Assembly: GCA_040752835.1 (NCBI GenBank) | Contig: JBFMGG010000007.1 | Span: 310,001-374,000, forward strand | DNA: 64,000 bases | Source of the DNA: Campylobacterota bacterium | GTDB taxonomy: Bacteria; Campylobacterota; Campylobacteria; Campylobacterales; Sulfurimonadaceae | Direction of reading: 5' to 3' | Shown: positions 8,438 through 18,140 of the stretch, piece by piece | How the letters are laid out: the number at the start of each line of letters is the position of its first letter | How positions within the stretch are numbered: position 1 is the stretch's first letter | The notes under the pieces: generated by a model | The model's database searches: none | Seen by the model: only the letters and a program-made list of their open reading frames with translations | Told to the model about the DNA's origin: nothing | Made by a program: the position numbers and the translations under genes

Positions 8438-9415
8438 CTAAAACTTTACTGTTGATGAACTTTTGACAAGTTTTTTGATCTCGTCGAGTTTATCGGCTTT
8501 GGGCATATTCCAGGGCAATACGATTTTGCCTTTGGCAAACATTTTAAGCGCTACCGGAACATGTTTGAGGACGCCGATGTTCCCTTCGGAATAACGGACA
8601 AGCTCTCCCTCGTCCAGCAGACCGTGTTTTTCGATCGAGTGGGCGAATCCGACCGCGTGACGGGTTGCAACGTTATTTTTCGCGATGTTCGCTTCGAACA
8701 CCATGTTGTGCAACTTGGTAATCTTTTCGATCGGGTTGACCTCTTTGGGGCACACCTGGGCGCATTCCATACATTTCACACAGTCCCAGACCCCCTGGGC
8801 TTCTTCGTTGACGATGTGCAGGCGCTCGACCGACGCGTCGTCGCGGACGTCCGCCGCGAAACGATACGCTGCGGCAAACGCCGCAGGCCCGATGTAGAGT
8901 TCGTTAATCTCGACCGAAGGGCACGAATAATGGCACGCGCCGCACTGGATGCAGTAGTCGGCTTCGAGAAGTTTCTCCGCATCGTGGGGACTGACGAGGT
9001 TTTCGGTGACCGGATGCTCATCGATGGGTGCTTCGAGGTAAGGTTTGATCTGGGCGTGTTTGTCCCAGAAGTCTTTTTTGTCCACGACGAGGTCTTTGAA
9101 CGCCCGCTTCGTGCTGAGCGGCTCGATGACGAGTTCGTTGCCGAACACGTCGATCATGTCGAACAGACGGGTTTTACAGGCCAGGACCGCTTTGCCGCTG
9201 ACTTTGATCGCACAGACGCCGCAGATACCGTGGCGGCAGCTTCGGCGGTACGAGAGGGAACCGTCGTGTTCCCATTTGATACGGTTGAGGATGTCGAGCA
9301 CGACCTCTTCGTGGGTAACGTCGAGGGTGTAGGTGTTGTAATAGGGGAGGTAATCGGTCTCCTCGTTGAAACGGAAAACCTTGAACGTCACCTGTTGCGT
9401 TTTAAGTGTATCCAT
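8438..9415 (-). CDS. sdhB: succinate dehydrogenase / fumarate reductase iron-sulfur subunit
   Basis: Transfers electrons from the flavin of SdhA through three Fe-S clusters. The N-terminal plant-type ferredoxin domain has CRHGICGVCAIKV for the [2Fe-2S] cluster; the C-terminal part has CIQCGACHYSCP and CVKCMECAQVCPKEVNP for the other two clusters. The start at 9415 follows AAGGAGAGCGAC and gives 325 residues beginning MDTLKTQQ. A longer reading frame upstream would run into the sdhA 3' end and has no support. The C-terminal extension beyond the ferredoxin core is usual for the SdhE-partnered type. It sits 13 bases after sdhA. Confidence 0.93.
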   Translation of the reverse strand: MDTLKTQQVTFKVFRFNEETDYLPYYNTYTLDVTHEEVVLDILNRIKWEHDGSLSYRRSCRHGICGVCAIKVSGKAVLACKTRLFDMIDVFGNELVIEPLSTKRAFKDLVVDKKDFWDKHAQIKPYLEAPIDEHPVTENLVSPHDAEKLLEADYCIQCGACHYSCPSVEINELYIGPAAFAAAYRFAADVRDDASVERLHIVNEEAQGVWDCVKCMECAQVCPKEVNPIEKITKLHNMVFEANIAKNNVATRHAVGFAHSIEKHGLLDEGELVRYSEGNIGVLKHVPVALKMFAKGKIVLPWNMPKADKLDEIKKLVKSSSTVKF

Positions 9416-9428
9416 AATGTCGCTCTCC

Positions 9429-11141
9429 TTAGTACGATCGTGCTTTGACTTCATGGCGGCCGAGAGTGACATCCATATAATCAAGGGTGATATTGCCTTC
9501 CGCATCCATGCACGCCATGGTGTGTTTCAGGAATTTTTCGTCGTCGCGGGCAGGGAAATCCTCACGGTAATGGGCACCGCGGCTCTCTTGGCGGGCCAGG
9601 GCGCTTTCGACGATGAACAGCGAGTAATCGAGCATGTGGCCCAGTTCGATCGCTTCTTGCAAGTCGGTATTGAAGATTTTCGATTTGTCCGCGATGCGGA
9701 TGTTTTGATAACGTTTGCGGAGATCTTTGAGGATCTCGACCTGGCGGCTGAGCGTTTGTGCGGTACGGAAAACGCCCGCGTTGTCAGTCATCGATTGCTG
9801 CAGTTCTTCGCGCAGCGCCGCTACCGATTCCTGACCGTTGTTGGTGAGGGCCCATTCGATTTCGCCGACCATACGCTGCGCATCGGCTTCGGTCGCGGGA
9901 AGAAGTTTGATCGAATCGACTTCCTCTACCATCGTTTTGCCGACGAAACGTCCGAAGAGAAGCGCTTCGAGAACCGAGTTGGCACCCAGGCGGTTCGCAC
10001 CGTGGACGCTTGAGCACGAGCACTCGCCCGCCGCATAGAACCCTTCGACGAATTCGGTGTTGTTTTTGCGGACGTGTCCGTCTTTATCGACGGGGATACC
10101 TCCCATCGAATAGTGGGCGGTGGCTGAAATCAGGATCGGCTCTTTAATCATGTCAAGGCCGAGGAAAGTGATCGCCAGATCCCGCAGTTCTGGGAGGCGC
10201 TCCATGATTTTTTCTTTTCCCAGATGGGTGAGGTCGATGTAAACGGCGTCTTTGCGCGGTCCCACACCGCGTCCTTCACGAATCTCCTGGATGATGGCGC
10301 GCGCGACGACGTCGCGCGAAGCGAGTTCCATTGCGTTGGGGGCATATTTCTCCATGAAACGCTCACCCAGCGAGTTGAGAAGTTTTCCTCCCTCGCCGCG
10401 GGCCGCTTCGGAGATAAGGACGCCGTTGCCCGAAAGCCCCGATGGATGGAATTGGACGAACTCCATGTCTTCGAGGGGAAGGCCGTGGCGTGCGACGAGC
10501 GAGAGGCCGTCGCCGGTATTGGCGTGGGCGTTCGAGTTGATTTTGAATGCGCGGGCATATCCGCCGGTTGCGAACATAACCGCTTTGGCGTTAAAAATGG
10601 CTTTTTCGGAGTTTCGGATATTGTAGGCGGCGACACCGTACGCTTTACCGTCGCGGTAAAGGAGATCGGCAACGTACCACTCGTCCCAGAATTCGACCCC
10701 CTCGCGGTATGCCTGTTCGTAAATGGTCTGAAGCAGGGTAAGGCCGGTACGGTCTTTGGCAAAACAGGCACGCGGCGACGATTGTCCGCCGAAAGGGCGC
10801 TGCGCGATGGTACCGTCTTCGTTACGACTGAACGCCGCACCCATACGCTCCGCCCAGCGGATCGTTTCGGGGGCTTTTTCACACATAAACTGGACGACGT
10901 CCTGGTCGGCGAGGTAGTCGGAACCTTTGACCGTGTCAAACTCGTGGAGTTCGACGCTGTCCTGGTCGCTGAATGCTGCATTGATCCCCCCCTGAGCGGC
11001 GCCGGAGTGGCTCCGCAGAGGATGGAGTTTGGTAATGACGGCCACTTTTTTGCCGTTCTTTTGCAACTCGCGTGCCGCGGCACATCCGGCCAGACCGGCT
11101 CCGACGACTACCGCATCATAAGTATAAATGGGAATACTCAT
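9429..11141 (-). CDS. sdhA: succinate dehydrogenase / fumarate reductase flavoprotein subunit
   Basis: Catalytic, FAD-carrying subunit that interconverts succinate and fumarate. It shows the dinucleotide-binding fold VVVGAGLAGCAAA near the N-terminus, the flavin-attachment region HSGAAQGGINAAF, the substrate site QFHPSGL, and the late HGANRLGANSVLE. The start at 11141 (MSIPIYTYDAV) is chosen because GAAGGAAGG precedes it; two upstream in-frame starts lack this. There is no twin-arginine leader, in contrast to the periplasmic MfrA of Campylobacter jejuni, so this enzyme should face the cytoplasm. It is 570 residues long. A TATAAT -10 box lies 32-37 bases upstream. Confidence 0.93.
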   Translation of the reverse strand: MSIPIYTYDAVVVGAGLAGCAAARELQKNGKKVAVITKLHPLRSHSGAAQGGINAAFSDQDSVELHEFDTVKGSDYLADQDVVQFMCEKAPETIRWAERMGAAFSRNEDGTIAQRPFGGQSSPRACFAKDRTGLTLLQTIYEQAYREGVEFWDEWYVADLLYRDGKAYGVAAYNIRNSEKAIFNAKAVMFATGGYARAFKINSNAHANTGDGLSLVARHGLPLEDMEFVQFHPSGLSGNGVLISEAARGEGGKLLNSLGERFMEKYAPNAMELASRDVVARAIIQEIREGRGVGPRKDAVYIDLTHLGKEKIMERLPELRDLAITFLGLDMIKEPILISATAHYSMGGIPVDKDGHVRKNNTEFVEGFYAAGECSCSSVHGANRLGANSVLEALLFGRFVGKTMVEEVDSIKLLPATEADAQRMVGEIEWALTNNGQESVAALREELQQSMTDNAGVFRTAQTLSRQVEILKDLRKRYQNIRIADKSKIFNTDLQEAIELGHMLDYSLFIVESALARQESRGAHYREDFPARDDEKFLKHTMACMDAEGNITLDYMDVTLGRHEVKARSY

Positions 11142-11172
11142 ACGCCTTCCTTCGTTCATAAAATCTGTGGAG

Positions 11173-11178
11173 ATTATA
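11173..11178 (-). promoter_or_regulatory. -10 box upstream of sdhABE
   Basis: On the minus strand the sequence TATAAT occurs 32 bases before the sdhA ATG, giving a leader of about 25 bases. A TTGCCC lies upstream, but only 14 bases away, so the -35 is poor. This fits sigma-70 promoters of Campylobacterota, which often lack a -35. Confidence 0.55.
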
Positions 11179-11202
11179 GCGCGCCGCTCCTTGGGCAAGA
11201 TT

Positions 11203-11224
11203 AAAAAGGGGGGCGAAGCCCTCC
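11203..11224 (-). terminator. intrinsic terminator after the degenerate GGDEF gene
   Basis: Read on the minus strand: GGAGGGC-TTC-GCCCCCC followed by TTTTT, with six of seven stem pairs matched. It lies between the stop of the GGDEF-like gene and the sdhA promoter, so it should end that upstream transcript and insulate sdhABE. Confidence 0.65.
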
Positions 11225-11310
11225 GGAGGCGGAAAGAGGCAAAAAATGTTTATTTAAGTAACATAATGAAGAATAATAGGAGTGTGTATGAGTGAAAAGG
11301 TTACATTTTT

Positions 11311-12510
11311 TTAAAACGAGCCGGAAGATTCGCGCAGTTGGGCGACGCGATTTCCGCCGTTTTCTTTGGCTTTCGCGATTAATTTTATGGCATCGTTGAT
11401 CGACTCGTCGAGGGGTTTGATCGGCGTTTTGAGCATAAAACCGGCACTGACCGTAATCCGGATCGCCCCTTTGGAGGTGAGAAAACTCGATTCCTGCACC
11501 GCCTTGACGATATGTTCGCATTCGTCCAGAGCCGCTTTTTTGGTTGAACGGGACATGACGAACACGAGGCGGTCATCATCGGTATGGGCGACGACGTCGA
11601 GGGGCTGTTCGTAAAGCGAAACCATTTCACCGAGTTTGCGGTAAATCGATTTGAGGTCCTCTTTCGTATATTCGGAGACCAGGACGGGGTACTGGTCGAT
11701 TTCGAAAACACTGAGGAAAATCGAATTCCCCGCTTTCCCCGCCCGCTTGGCATTAAAAGCGTTGAAAAGGCCGCGGTCGTTGTGAAGGCCGCTGCTGGGA
11801 TGGGTCAGGCAGGGGGCCGGTGCCGCCGAGGGTTGCTGAACGTTACGGCGCGCGAGCTGTTTGACGATAAAATCGAGTTCATGCGTTTTGGGTTCGTGGC
11901 GGCTTCCGTCGACGTCGACCGCGCATGCGTGGTGGATATCGTCGTAGACAAGATTGAGCCGTTTACGATAGACCAAAAATGCCGCCAGCCCGAGCAGTAC
12001 GACAAGCGCGGCGCTGACGTTGGCCGCGGCGATCGCTTTGTGGGTCACCCCGATCTGGTAGTCGAGCATCCGATCGATATCGGCAAGATAGGCGCTGCGG
12101 ACTTCCATAAGAGCGGCACGGTGCGTTTCGCGGAGGCTTTCTTTGGCGTTCGACCATGTCAGGACGCTCTCCTGGAACCGTTTTGACGAGGCTTCGAGCG
12201 AACGGAGGATCGCGTCGTGCTCTTCGGGTGAAGCGAACAAAGAATCGAGCAGGGTGGCTTCACCTGAAAGTTTGACTGAAAGTGCGAGTTCGGCGACGGC
12301 GGTATTCAAAAGGATCGCCGCCATGCTGGGATCGTGCAGCTCCGTGGTGAGCACTTTTTCGATCAGGAGATGCTGATTCCGGAGTGCGTCGAGGCGTCCG
12401 CCGTACTGGGAAATGTGAAAGAGCTGTACGGCGAGGATGCTTACCCCGATCCCGAGCGCCAGCAGCGCGTTCTGAAGACCGGAAAAAACCTTACGTATCG
12501 AGATCAACAT
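11311..12510 (-). CDS. membrane sensor protein with degenerate GGDEF domain
   Basis: 399 residues. Membrane segment at 15-33, a helical extracytoplasmic sensor region of about 130 residues, a second membrane segment near 160-180 (SAALVVLLGLAAFLVY), then a GGDEF-fold domain. The fold is recognisable from DRGLFNAFNAKRAGKAG, LSVFEIDQYPVL and the closing ITVSAGFML...KAKENGGNRV, the last typical of GGDEF domains. The active-site loop, however, reads HTDDDRL instead of GGDEF, so cyclic-di-GMP synthesis is unlikely. It may bind GTP or c-di-GMP as a receptor, or act by dimerisation. It is transcribed alone, divergently from thiL, and ends in an intrinsic terminator. Confidence 0.72.
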   Translation of the reverse strand: MLISIRKVFSGLQNALLALGIGVSILAVQLFHISQYGGRLDALRNQHLLIEKVLTTELHDPSMAAILLNTAVAELALSVKLSGEATLLDSLFASPEEHDAILRSLEASSKRFQESVLTWSNAKESLRETHRAALMEVRSAYLADIDRMLDYQIGVTHKAIAAANVSAALVVLLGLAAFLVYRKRLNLVYDDIHHACAVDVDGSRHEPKTHELDFIVKQLARRNVQQPSAAPAPCLTHPSSGLHNDRGLFNAFNAKRAGKAGNSIFLSVFEIDQYPVLVSEYTKEDLKSIYRKLGEMVSLYEQPLDVVAHTDDDRLVFVMSRSTKKAALDECEHIVKAVQESSFLTSKGAIRITVSAGFMLKTPIKPLDESINDAIKLIAKAKENGGNRVAQLRESSGSF

Positions 12511-12627
12511 AATCGGTTCCTTTTTGTTTTATAATAATAAGAAATAATTAGAACAAAAACTTAAGGGTTATTCTAACATAATCCGTGACGCTTTTGCCGC
12601 TTAACGGTTCCGTAAACTCTTTTCGAC

Positions 12628-12633
12628 TATAAT
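12628..12633 (+). promoter_or_regulatory. -10 box upstream of thiL
   Basis: TATAAT 46 bases before the thiL GTG in the divergent gap with the GGDEF-like gene; no convincing -35. It probably drives thiL-truD-psd. Confidence 0.5.
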
Positions 12634-12678
12634 CGCTTCCATAAAAACGTAACAGTGTGACAAAGGCGGCGACGAGCG

Positions 12679-13506
12679 GTGAACGCGGAATACTATTTTA
12701 TCGATACGTTTCGCTCCTCCCGAAGCCCCATCGGTGACGACGGTGCGCTCATCGGGAAGCAGGTTTTCAGCAAAGACCTTTTTTTTGAAAACGTCCATTT
12801 CCGCCGCCGCTGGCTCACTCCCTACCAGATCGGCTACAAAGCGATGGTCGTGAACATTTCGGATGCAATAGCGATGAATGCCGTTCCCCGCTACGCGCTG
12901 CTGGGGGTCGCGATGCCAAAGTCGATGAGCCTGCACGCGATGGATGAACTTTCCGCGGGGCTGCGGGATGCGGCCCGTGCGTACGGGATCGAAATCGTCG
13001 GCGGAGATACGATCGGCAACGTCAAACTCGATCTGTCCGTCACGATCGTCTCCGAAACCGCGGGCAAACCCCTGGTGCGGACGGGGCTCAAAACGGGGGA
13101 CCTGATCGCTTACACCGGACGGCTTGGGGATTCGGCGAAACAGCTGCGTTACCTGATGGCGGGGGGAAAGGTGCATCGTTCGTCGCGTTTCGTCGCGCCG
13201 AAGCTGCGATCGGAATTCGTCCGCAGGGCAAGCCGGTATCTGCGGTGCGGGATGGATATTTCCGACGGCCTTTTCAGCGATCTGGGGAAACTGTCCGAGG
13301 CCAACGCGAAAGGGATCGCATTTGCGCGAAAAATTGCCAAACGGGTCGGATGCAGCGGCGAAGAGTACGAAATGCTCGTCGCCTTTTCACCCCGCGAAGC
13401 TAAAACAATCCGCCGCATAGCGGCCAGGACCCGCACCCCGATGACGATCATCGGGCGCGCAAAGAGGGGCGCATTCGTCAACCGCTGCAAAGCGCACCAT
13501 TTTTAG
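12679..13506 (+). CDS. thiL: thiamine-monophosphate kinase
   Basis: Phosphorylates thiamine monophosphate to the active pyrophosphate cofactor in the cytoplasm. The 275-residue protein carries IGDDGALIG near the N-terminus (ATP/Mg site), VNISDAIAMNAVPRYALLGVAMP, VGGDTI, and MDISDGLFSDLGKL in the C-terminal half, all ThiL/PurM-superfamily landmarks. It is shorter than enteric ThiL (about 325), as is common in Campylobacterota. The start is GTG; no in-frame ATG lies nearby. It leads a plus-strand operon with truD 7 bases downstream and psd after that; the three functions are unrelated. Confidence 0.88.
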   Translation: MNAEYYFIDTFRSSRSPIGDDGALIGKQVFSKDLFFENVHFRRRWLTPYQIGYKAMVVNISDAIAMNAVPRYALLGVAMPKSMSLHAMDELSAGLRDAARAYGIEIVGGDTIGNVKLDLSVTIVSETAGKPLVRTGLKTGDLIAYTGRLGDSAKQLRYLMAGGKVHRSSRFVAPKLRSEFVRRASRYLRCGMDISDGLFSDLGKLSEANAKGIAFARKIAKRVGCSGEEYEMLVAFSPREAKTIRRIAARTRTPMTIIGRAKRGAFVNRCKAHHF

Positions 13507-13513
13507 GAGTTTC

Positions 13514-14605
13514 ATGGAACGTCAGTATTATCTCCCTCACAGCGTGATCGAATTTCATTTCCGCCAGTCGCCGCGCGATTTCGTCGTCGACGAGATTCCC
13601 CTCTACCCGTTTAGCGGGGAAGGGGAACACCTCGTCCTTCACGTCCGCAAAAAAAACCTCTCGACCTGGCAGATGGTGGATGTTTTCAGCAACCGCCTGG
13701 GAATCAAGGGGCGTGACATCGGCTATGCCGGGCTAAAGGACAAAAACGCGCAGACCAAACAGTACATTTCCCTCCCCCGAAAATACGAACCGATGCTGGA
13801 GAATTTCGAACACGAAGGGATCAAAATCCTCTCCAAAACCTATCATAACAACAAAATCCGCGTCGGCCATCTCAAGGGGAACCGTTTTTTCATCCGGCTC
13901 AAAAAAGTGACTCCCGTCGCCGCGGCCAAAATTACCGAAGCGCTCAAAGCGATCAAACAATACGGAATGCCGAATTATTTCGGATTCCAGCGTTTCGGTC
14001 TGGACGGCGAGAATTACAAAAAGGGGAAAGCGATCCTGGAAGGGAGCCTGCGGGAGCGGAACAAAAAACTCGCCCAGTTTTACGTCAACGCCTACCAAAG
14101 CTATCTCTTCAACGGCTGGTTGAGCCGACGGATCGAAATCTCCAAGCTCGTTGAGGGCTTCGGGATCGACGAACTCCCGGCCATTCTCTCGCTTCCCAAA
14201 GAGGAATGTGCGGCGATGAAATCCCAGAAACACCCTTTTAAGCTGATTCACGGCGACGTAATGATGCACTATCCTTACGGACGGATATTTCACTACGTCG
14301 AAGAGGGTGAACCCGAACGGTTCAATGCACGGGATATTTCGGTGAGCGGGCTTTTAAGCGGCAAACGGGCTACCCGTGCCGAGGGACATGCGGGCGCAAT
14401 CGAAAAAGAGTACGACCGGATCGAAAGCGGCATCGACGGTGCCCGGCGCTACGGATGGATTTTTCCCGAAGAGGTCGAGGGGGAATACAAAGAACAAGAA
14501 GCGTGGTACGAGTTGCATTTCACCCTTCCAAAAGGGTGCTACGCCACGGTGCTGATCGAAGAGATCGCCAAGCGCCCCATACAAACCGACGAAGAGCAGG
14601 AGTAA
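13514..14605 (+). CDS. truD: tRNA pseudouridine(13) synthase
   Basis: Converts U13 of tRNA-Glu to pseudouridine. Key motifs are FVVDEIPLYPFSGEGEHLVLHVRKKN near residue 20, the catalytic aspartate in IGYAGLKDKNAQTKQ near residue 75, and NYFGFQRFG near 155, together diagnostic of TruD. At 363 residues it is family-sized. It starts with ATG after AGGAGTTTC and is followed two bases later by the GTG of psd. Confidence 0.93.
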   Translation: MERQYYLPHSVIEFHFRQSPRDFVVDEIPLYPFSGEGEHLVLHVRKKNLSTWQMVDVFSNRLGIKGRDIGYAGLKDKNAQTKQYISLPRKYEPMLENFEHEGIKILSKTYHNNKIRVGHLKGNRFFIRLKKVTPVAAAKITEALKAIKQYGMPNYFGFQRFGLDGENYKKGKAILEGSLRERNKKLAQFYVNAYQSYLFNGWLSRRIEISKLVEGFGIDELPAILSLPKEECAAMKSQKHPFKLIHGDVMMHYPYGRIFHYVEEGEPERFNARDISVSGLLSGKRATRAEGHAGAIEKEYDRIESGIDGARRYGWIFPEEVEGEYKEQEAWYELHFTLPKGCYATVLIEEIAKRPIQTDEEQE

Positions 14606-14607
14606 AC

Positions 14608-15426
14608 GTGAAACGACACTACACATCGGCATTGTCGCAGGCTTTTGGAAAGCTTGCGTCCAAAGAACACTCATCCAAAGTCCAGAAAATCATCAATACC
14701 GCCTATGTCCGTATGATGGGGCTGGACATGAGTGAATTCGACGCTCCGCAAAGCTATCCGACGCTCAACGCCCTTTTTACCCGCCGGTTCAAGCGGATGC
14801 GTCCTTTTTCGGCCGATCCGGGGGATATGATCAGCCCGTGTGACTCGCTGATTACCGAATGCGGGACGATTCACAACGACCTCGCGCTTCAGATCAAGGG
14901 GATGAGCTATTCGGTCGACGACGTACTGGGCGGCTTTATTTCCGACGAAGCGAAAGAAGCGGTGCATGATGGGTTATTTGTCAATTTTTACCTCTCTCCA
15001 CGCGATTATCACCGTTATCACGCCCCTCTGGACATGCAGGTGCTCAGTGCCGTCCATATCCCCGGGAAACTCTATCCCGTGAACATCCCTTCGCTCAAAA
15101 AACAGGTCGATCTCTTCGTCGAAAACGAACGGGTCGTGCTGGAATGTCTGAGTTCGGCGGGGAAACGGTTTTTCCTGATTCTTGTCGGGGCACTCAACGT
15201 CGGCAAGATGGAAGTGTCGTTTGAACCGCGTATCCAGACCAATACCGTCTTAGAGCCGAGCCGCTACGGGTATGAGAACCTTTACCTGAAAAAAGGGGAG
15301 GATTTCGGATGTTTCCAGATGGGTTCCACTATCGTCATGTTGTGTGAAAAAGAGATGCTCGAGCTGAAAGTCAGTGCGTCCGAAAACGTCCGTTTCGCGC
15401 AGACGATCGCCCGCGTCATTTCCTGA
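14608..15426 (+). CDS. psd: phosphatidylserine decarboxylase
   Basis: Makes phosphatidylethanolamine at the inner membrane using a pyruvoyl group formed by self-cleavage. The cleavage motif is present as MGST (in CFQMGSTIVML, near residue 235 of 272), matching the usual LGST. The catalytic aspartate and histidine lie in SPCDSLIT and in LSPRDYHRYHAP. The start is the GTG at 14608, which follows GCAGGAG at the right distance. Upstream in-frame codons would lie inside truD and do not look like Psd. The last 11 bases overlap the end of the convergent unknown gene. Confidence 0.92.
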   Translation: MKRHYTSALSQAFGKLASKEHSSKVQKIINTAYVRMMGLDMSEFDAPQSYPTLNALFTRRFKRMRPFSADPGDMISPCDSLITECGTIHNDLALQIKGMSYSVDDVLGGFISDEAKEAVHDGLFVNFYLSPRDYHRYHAPLDMQVLSAVHIPGKLYPVNIPSLKKQVDLFVENERVVLECLSSAGKRFFLILVGALNVGKMEVSFEPRIQTNTVLEPSRYGYENLYLKKGEDFGCFQMGSTIVMLCEKEMLELKVSASENVRFAQTIARVIS

Positions 15427-16018
15427 AGAGGATATTGAGGCGGATCTGCAGGTGGCCGTCTTCCTGGAAAATATCGATGGAACTGTCGATAGGGGGGTGA
15501 AGCTTGCCGAGCACCCCCTGTAATGAATGAAAAACGTGCATGAACTTGGGGTACATCGGCGAAGAGATATGGTCGATGTGGCCGTTTTTGACAATCTGTG
15601 CGATCGACGTGATGCCGCTGTAGTAGACCGTTTTGTTGAGCGATCGCGAGATGCGGTAGCTTCGGAGCATCTCGATGTTTTTGAGCAGCACGTCGCGTTC
15701 TTCCTCGCACAACAGCTTGTTTGAACGGGCCCGCTCGAGCTCTTCGTCGATTTCGTCGTTGACGATCTGCCGGCGCCGGAGTACCTCTTCTTCGAGCAAA
15801 GGGTTTTTGGCCTGTATGATGGAGAGGATCAGATCGTTATCCAAAGGGCGCCCCGAGGTCATGTAGACGTAGCGCTTGTCTTCTTCGTATTCGTGGTCAA
15901 GGGCGCGTATGAGCTCGGCGACGATGCTGAGATAGACGAATTTGTCTTCTTTATTGAGATCGAAATTGATCCCGTGGGACGAGATTAGGGGCTTTGGCCC
16001 CGTATACTGAAGGCGCAT
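15416..16018 (-). CDS. conserved protein of unknown function (starts MRLQYTGPKPLIS)
   Basis: 200 residues, soluble, with charged helical segments in the middle (roughly 60-125, heptad-like, rich in Glu/Arg/Lys). The N-terminus MRLQYTGPKPLISSHGI looks familiar to me as a conserved Campylobacterota start, but I know of no assigned function. There is no signal peptide, membrane segment or cysteine cluster. It is a single gene on the minus strand, convergent with psd (11-base overlap of coding ends) and upstream of the chemotaxis pair in orientation. I cannot propose a biochemical role. Confidence 0.7.
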   Translation of the reverse strand: MRLQYTGPKPLISSHGINFDLNKEDKFVYLSIVAELIRALDHEYEEDKRYVYMTSGRPLDNDLILSIIQAKNPLLEEEVLRRRQIVNDEIDEELERARSNKLLCEEERDVLLKNIEMLRSYRISRSLNKTVYYSGITSIAQIVKNGHIDHISSPMYPKFMHVFHSLQGVLGKLHPPIDSSIDIFQEDGHLQIRLNILFRK

Positions 16019-16058
16019 GAAGCGGTTCCTGTCTATGATTTTTTGTACAATAATGCGA

Positions 16059-17555
16059 TTATTGTACCTTATCCATGCTTGAAACGGAAGAATCCGCTAG
16101 CGATAGGTTGACGGAACGGTTTCCTTCCGCAACCATTGCTTCGAGGAGCCGGAACAATTCAGTACTGTTTTTTTCCATTTCGCCCATTTGCTGCAAAATG
16201 TGTGCTTTGTTCGTTGTTTCCACGCATGTTTTTGACGGTATGCATTCGGCTACTTTCAAAATCAGGTCGTGCAAAGCGATATGATGTTTTTCGATGGCTT
16301 TAAAAGCTTCCGTGCGGCTGAGATTGGTGTGGTCGGAGAGGCCGTAATACCATTTGCCGAGGCGGCAGTCACGGTGGGATACCAGGTCTTGTGTTATCTC
16401 TTCGCGCTCGTGAATGATCGCACTGTAAGCAGTGTGTTTGAAAATGATATGATCCACTTTGATCAATGACGTGTAGAGCGAATCACTGATGAAGCTGGCC
16501 ATATCGGCCGATTGGTTGGTTTTGGCGATAAAATCGCCCAGCAGCATCTCGAACTGATGGACGTCGGATTGGGATTCGTTGGCGATATCGGCTATCGTTT
16601 CGGAGTCGGTTTCGATAATTTCGGTCTCCTGCTGGAGTGCGGAAAGCATCACCGAAATTTCCTGGGTCGCTTTTTGCGTCCGCTCGGCAAGTTTGCGCAC
16701 TTCGTCGGCGACGACGGCGAATCCCCGTCCGTGTTCGCCGGCACGTGCCGCTTCGATGGCCGCGTTCAGCGCCAGGAGGTTGGTCTGGTCGGCAATGTCT
16801 TTGATGAGGTTGGCGATGGAATTGATCTCTTTCATCCGGGTACCCAGCGATACGATGGCGTCGTTGGAATGGGTAATCAGCTCGATCAGCCGTTGTAGAC
16901 TATCGACGATATTGTGGATGGTGGATTGACTCTCTACGACTTCCGTAGCGGTTGCGGAGATGCTCTCTTTAATGTTGATGGCATAGCGGCTGTTTTTTTG
17001 AATATCGTTTTGGATGGTTGAGAGAACCTGCGCGATTCCGCCGCTGATGCGGTCGAATTCATCCGCCAGTTCGGAACGTTTCCCGCCGATGTAGGTGGCG
17101 GCGTTGGTCTTGATCGCGTCATTGAGCGCGCCGCTGAGGGATTCGAAATCCCCTTTGTATCCCGAACTGAACACGATACGGTCGGAAATCCCCACAGAAG
17201 CGCTGTCTAATGAGGAACGGATGTCCCGCATCAGCTGTTCGATCTGATCGAGAAGATCGTTGGTTCCCCACGCTATTTTTGCCAAAGGGCTGTTTTGCGG
17301 AATGTTCGTGATCCGTTCGGAAAGGATCCCCCGGCCCGCTTTTTCGAGTACATCGTTCAGACGGTTCAGGATTGTTTCCCCATCGACGGGGGATAAGGGA
17401 CGGTTGCCCGCAAATGTACCAGCCGCAAGGGCCAGGATGCTCAATGAAGCGGCTGCATAGTTCAACGTCGCCAGAAGGTAAATCGCCAGCAGAAGCAATA
17501 TGGCGCCAAAAAAAGCCGATTGCTTAGTGCTGAAGAAAGAGGATAAAGCGGTCAT
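16059..17555 (-). CDS. methyl-accepting chemotaxis protein with C-terminal CZB domain (CetA-like)
   Basis: 498 residues. Two closely spaced hydrophobic stretches at 12-45 form an N-terminal hairpin anchor without a periplasmic domain. A HAMP-like linker follows, then the signalling domain with the conserved hairpin tip [49 protein letters not shown] region (around residues 250-300). The C-terminus is a CZB domain with the zinc motif pattern H...[12 protein letters not shown]...H, which in other proteins senses zinc or hypochlorite. A receptor with no external sensor next to a PAS protein matches the CetA/CetB energy-taxis pair of Campylobacter. Its start overlaps the PAS gene by 32 bases. Confidence 0.85.
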   Translation of the reverse strand: MTALSSFFSTKQSAFFGAILLLLAIYLLATLNYAAASLSILALAAGTFAGNRPLSPVDGETILNRLNDVLEKAGRGILSERITNIPQNSPLAKIAWGTNDLLDQIEQLMRDIRSSLDSASVGISDRIVFSSGYKGDFESLSGALNDAIKTNAATYIGGKRSELADEFDRISGGIAQVLSTIQNDIQKNSRYAINIKESISATATEVVESQSTIHNIVDSLQRLIELITHSNDAIVSLGTRMKEINSIANLIKDIADQTNLLALNAAIEAARAGEHGRGFAVVADEVRKLAERTQKATQEISVMLSALQQETEIIETDSETIADIANESQSDVHQFEMLLGDFIAKTNQSADMASFISDSLYTSLIKVDHIIFKHTAYSAIIHEREEITQDLVSHRDCRLGKWYYGLSDHTNLSRTEAFKAIEKHHIALHDLILKVAECIPSKTCVETTNKAHILQQMGEMEKNSTELFRLLEAMVAEGNRSVNLSLADSSVSSMDKVQ

Positions 17556-18033
17556 AGTCCATTCCTTGGTCGTTCAATAAAGTGTTGAGGAGTTTTTTGG
17601 AAGCCTCCTGACCCCCGTTGCGTTCCGCATGCAGCAGTTTTTGGTAAAGATCGGGGATAACGTCCATCGCTTTTTGGCTTGGCTTCCGGCGGACCGAATG
17701 ATAATCCCTCACTTCTCCGTGCGCATCGGTTGTGGCCGTGACATTCGCAAATACCCAATAATAAGAGCCGTCTTTGCAGAGATTTTTGACGTAGGCAAAA
17801 ATTTCCTGACGGTTTTTGATACGTTCCCACAAAAGCTGAAAAACCACCGCCGGCATATCGGGATGGCGGAGAATGGAATGGGGCGCGCCGATCAGTTCAT
17901 GTTCAGCGTGGCCGGACATATCGATGAAAATCCGGTTTCCGTAGATGATATTACCGCGCGTATCGGTTTTCGAGACGATAAAATCGGTTGGTTTCAGGTG
18001 CTTTTGCACGGAGGAGGGGGCTATGGCTGACAA
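17524..18033 (-). CDS. PAS-domain energy-taxis sensor (CetB/Aer-like)
   Basis: 169-residue cytoplasmic protein consisting of one PAS domain (residues 15-125) and a short helical tail. The PAS sequence [46 protein letters not shown] is the Aer/CetB type, which binds FAD and reports redox state. The following gene is an MCP with no sensory domain of its own, so the two should work together as a split Aer-type receptor. Transcription comes from an AT-rich upstream region that contains direct and inverted repeats (18141-18231). The flavin is inferred from family resemblance, not visible residues alone. Confidence 0.82.
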   Translation of the reverse strand: MSAIAPSSVQKHLKPTDFIVSKTDTRGNIIYGNRIFIDMSGHAEHELIGAPHSILRHPDMPAVVFQLLWERIKNRQEIFAYVKNLCKDGSYYWVFANVTATTDAHGEVRDYHSVRRKPSQKAMDVIPDLYQKLLHAERNGGQEASKKLLNTLLNDQGMDYDRFILFLQH

Positions 18034-18140
18034 AAACTCTCCTTTTGCTTTGCGTGTGATTGCAAAAATATTATTGATTGTGTATTACTATTATATTACA
18101 ATGAAGAATAGCATTATTTTTCTTATAAATGAGATAAAAA

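Noticed and set aside
12679-15426. Functional link between thiL, truD and psd
   Set aside because: They are packed in one operon, but their pathways are unrelated; co-transcription alone is not evidence of shared function.
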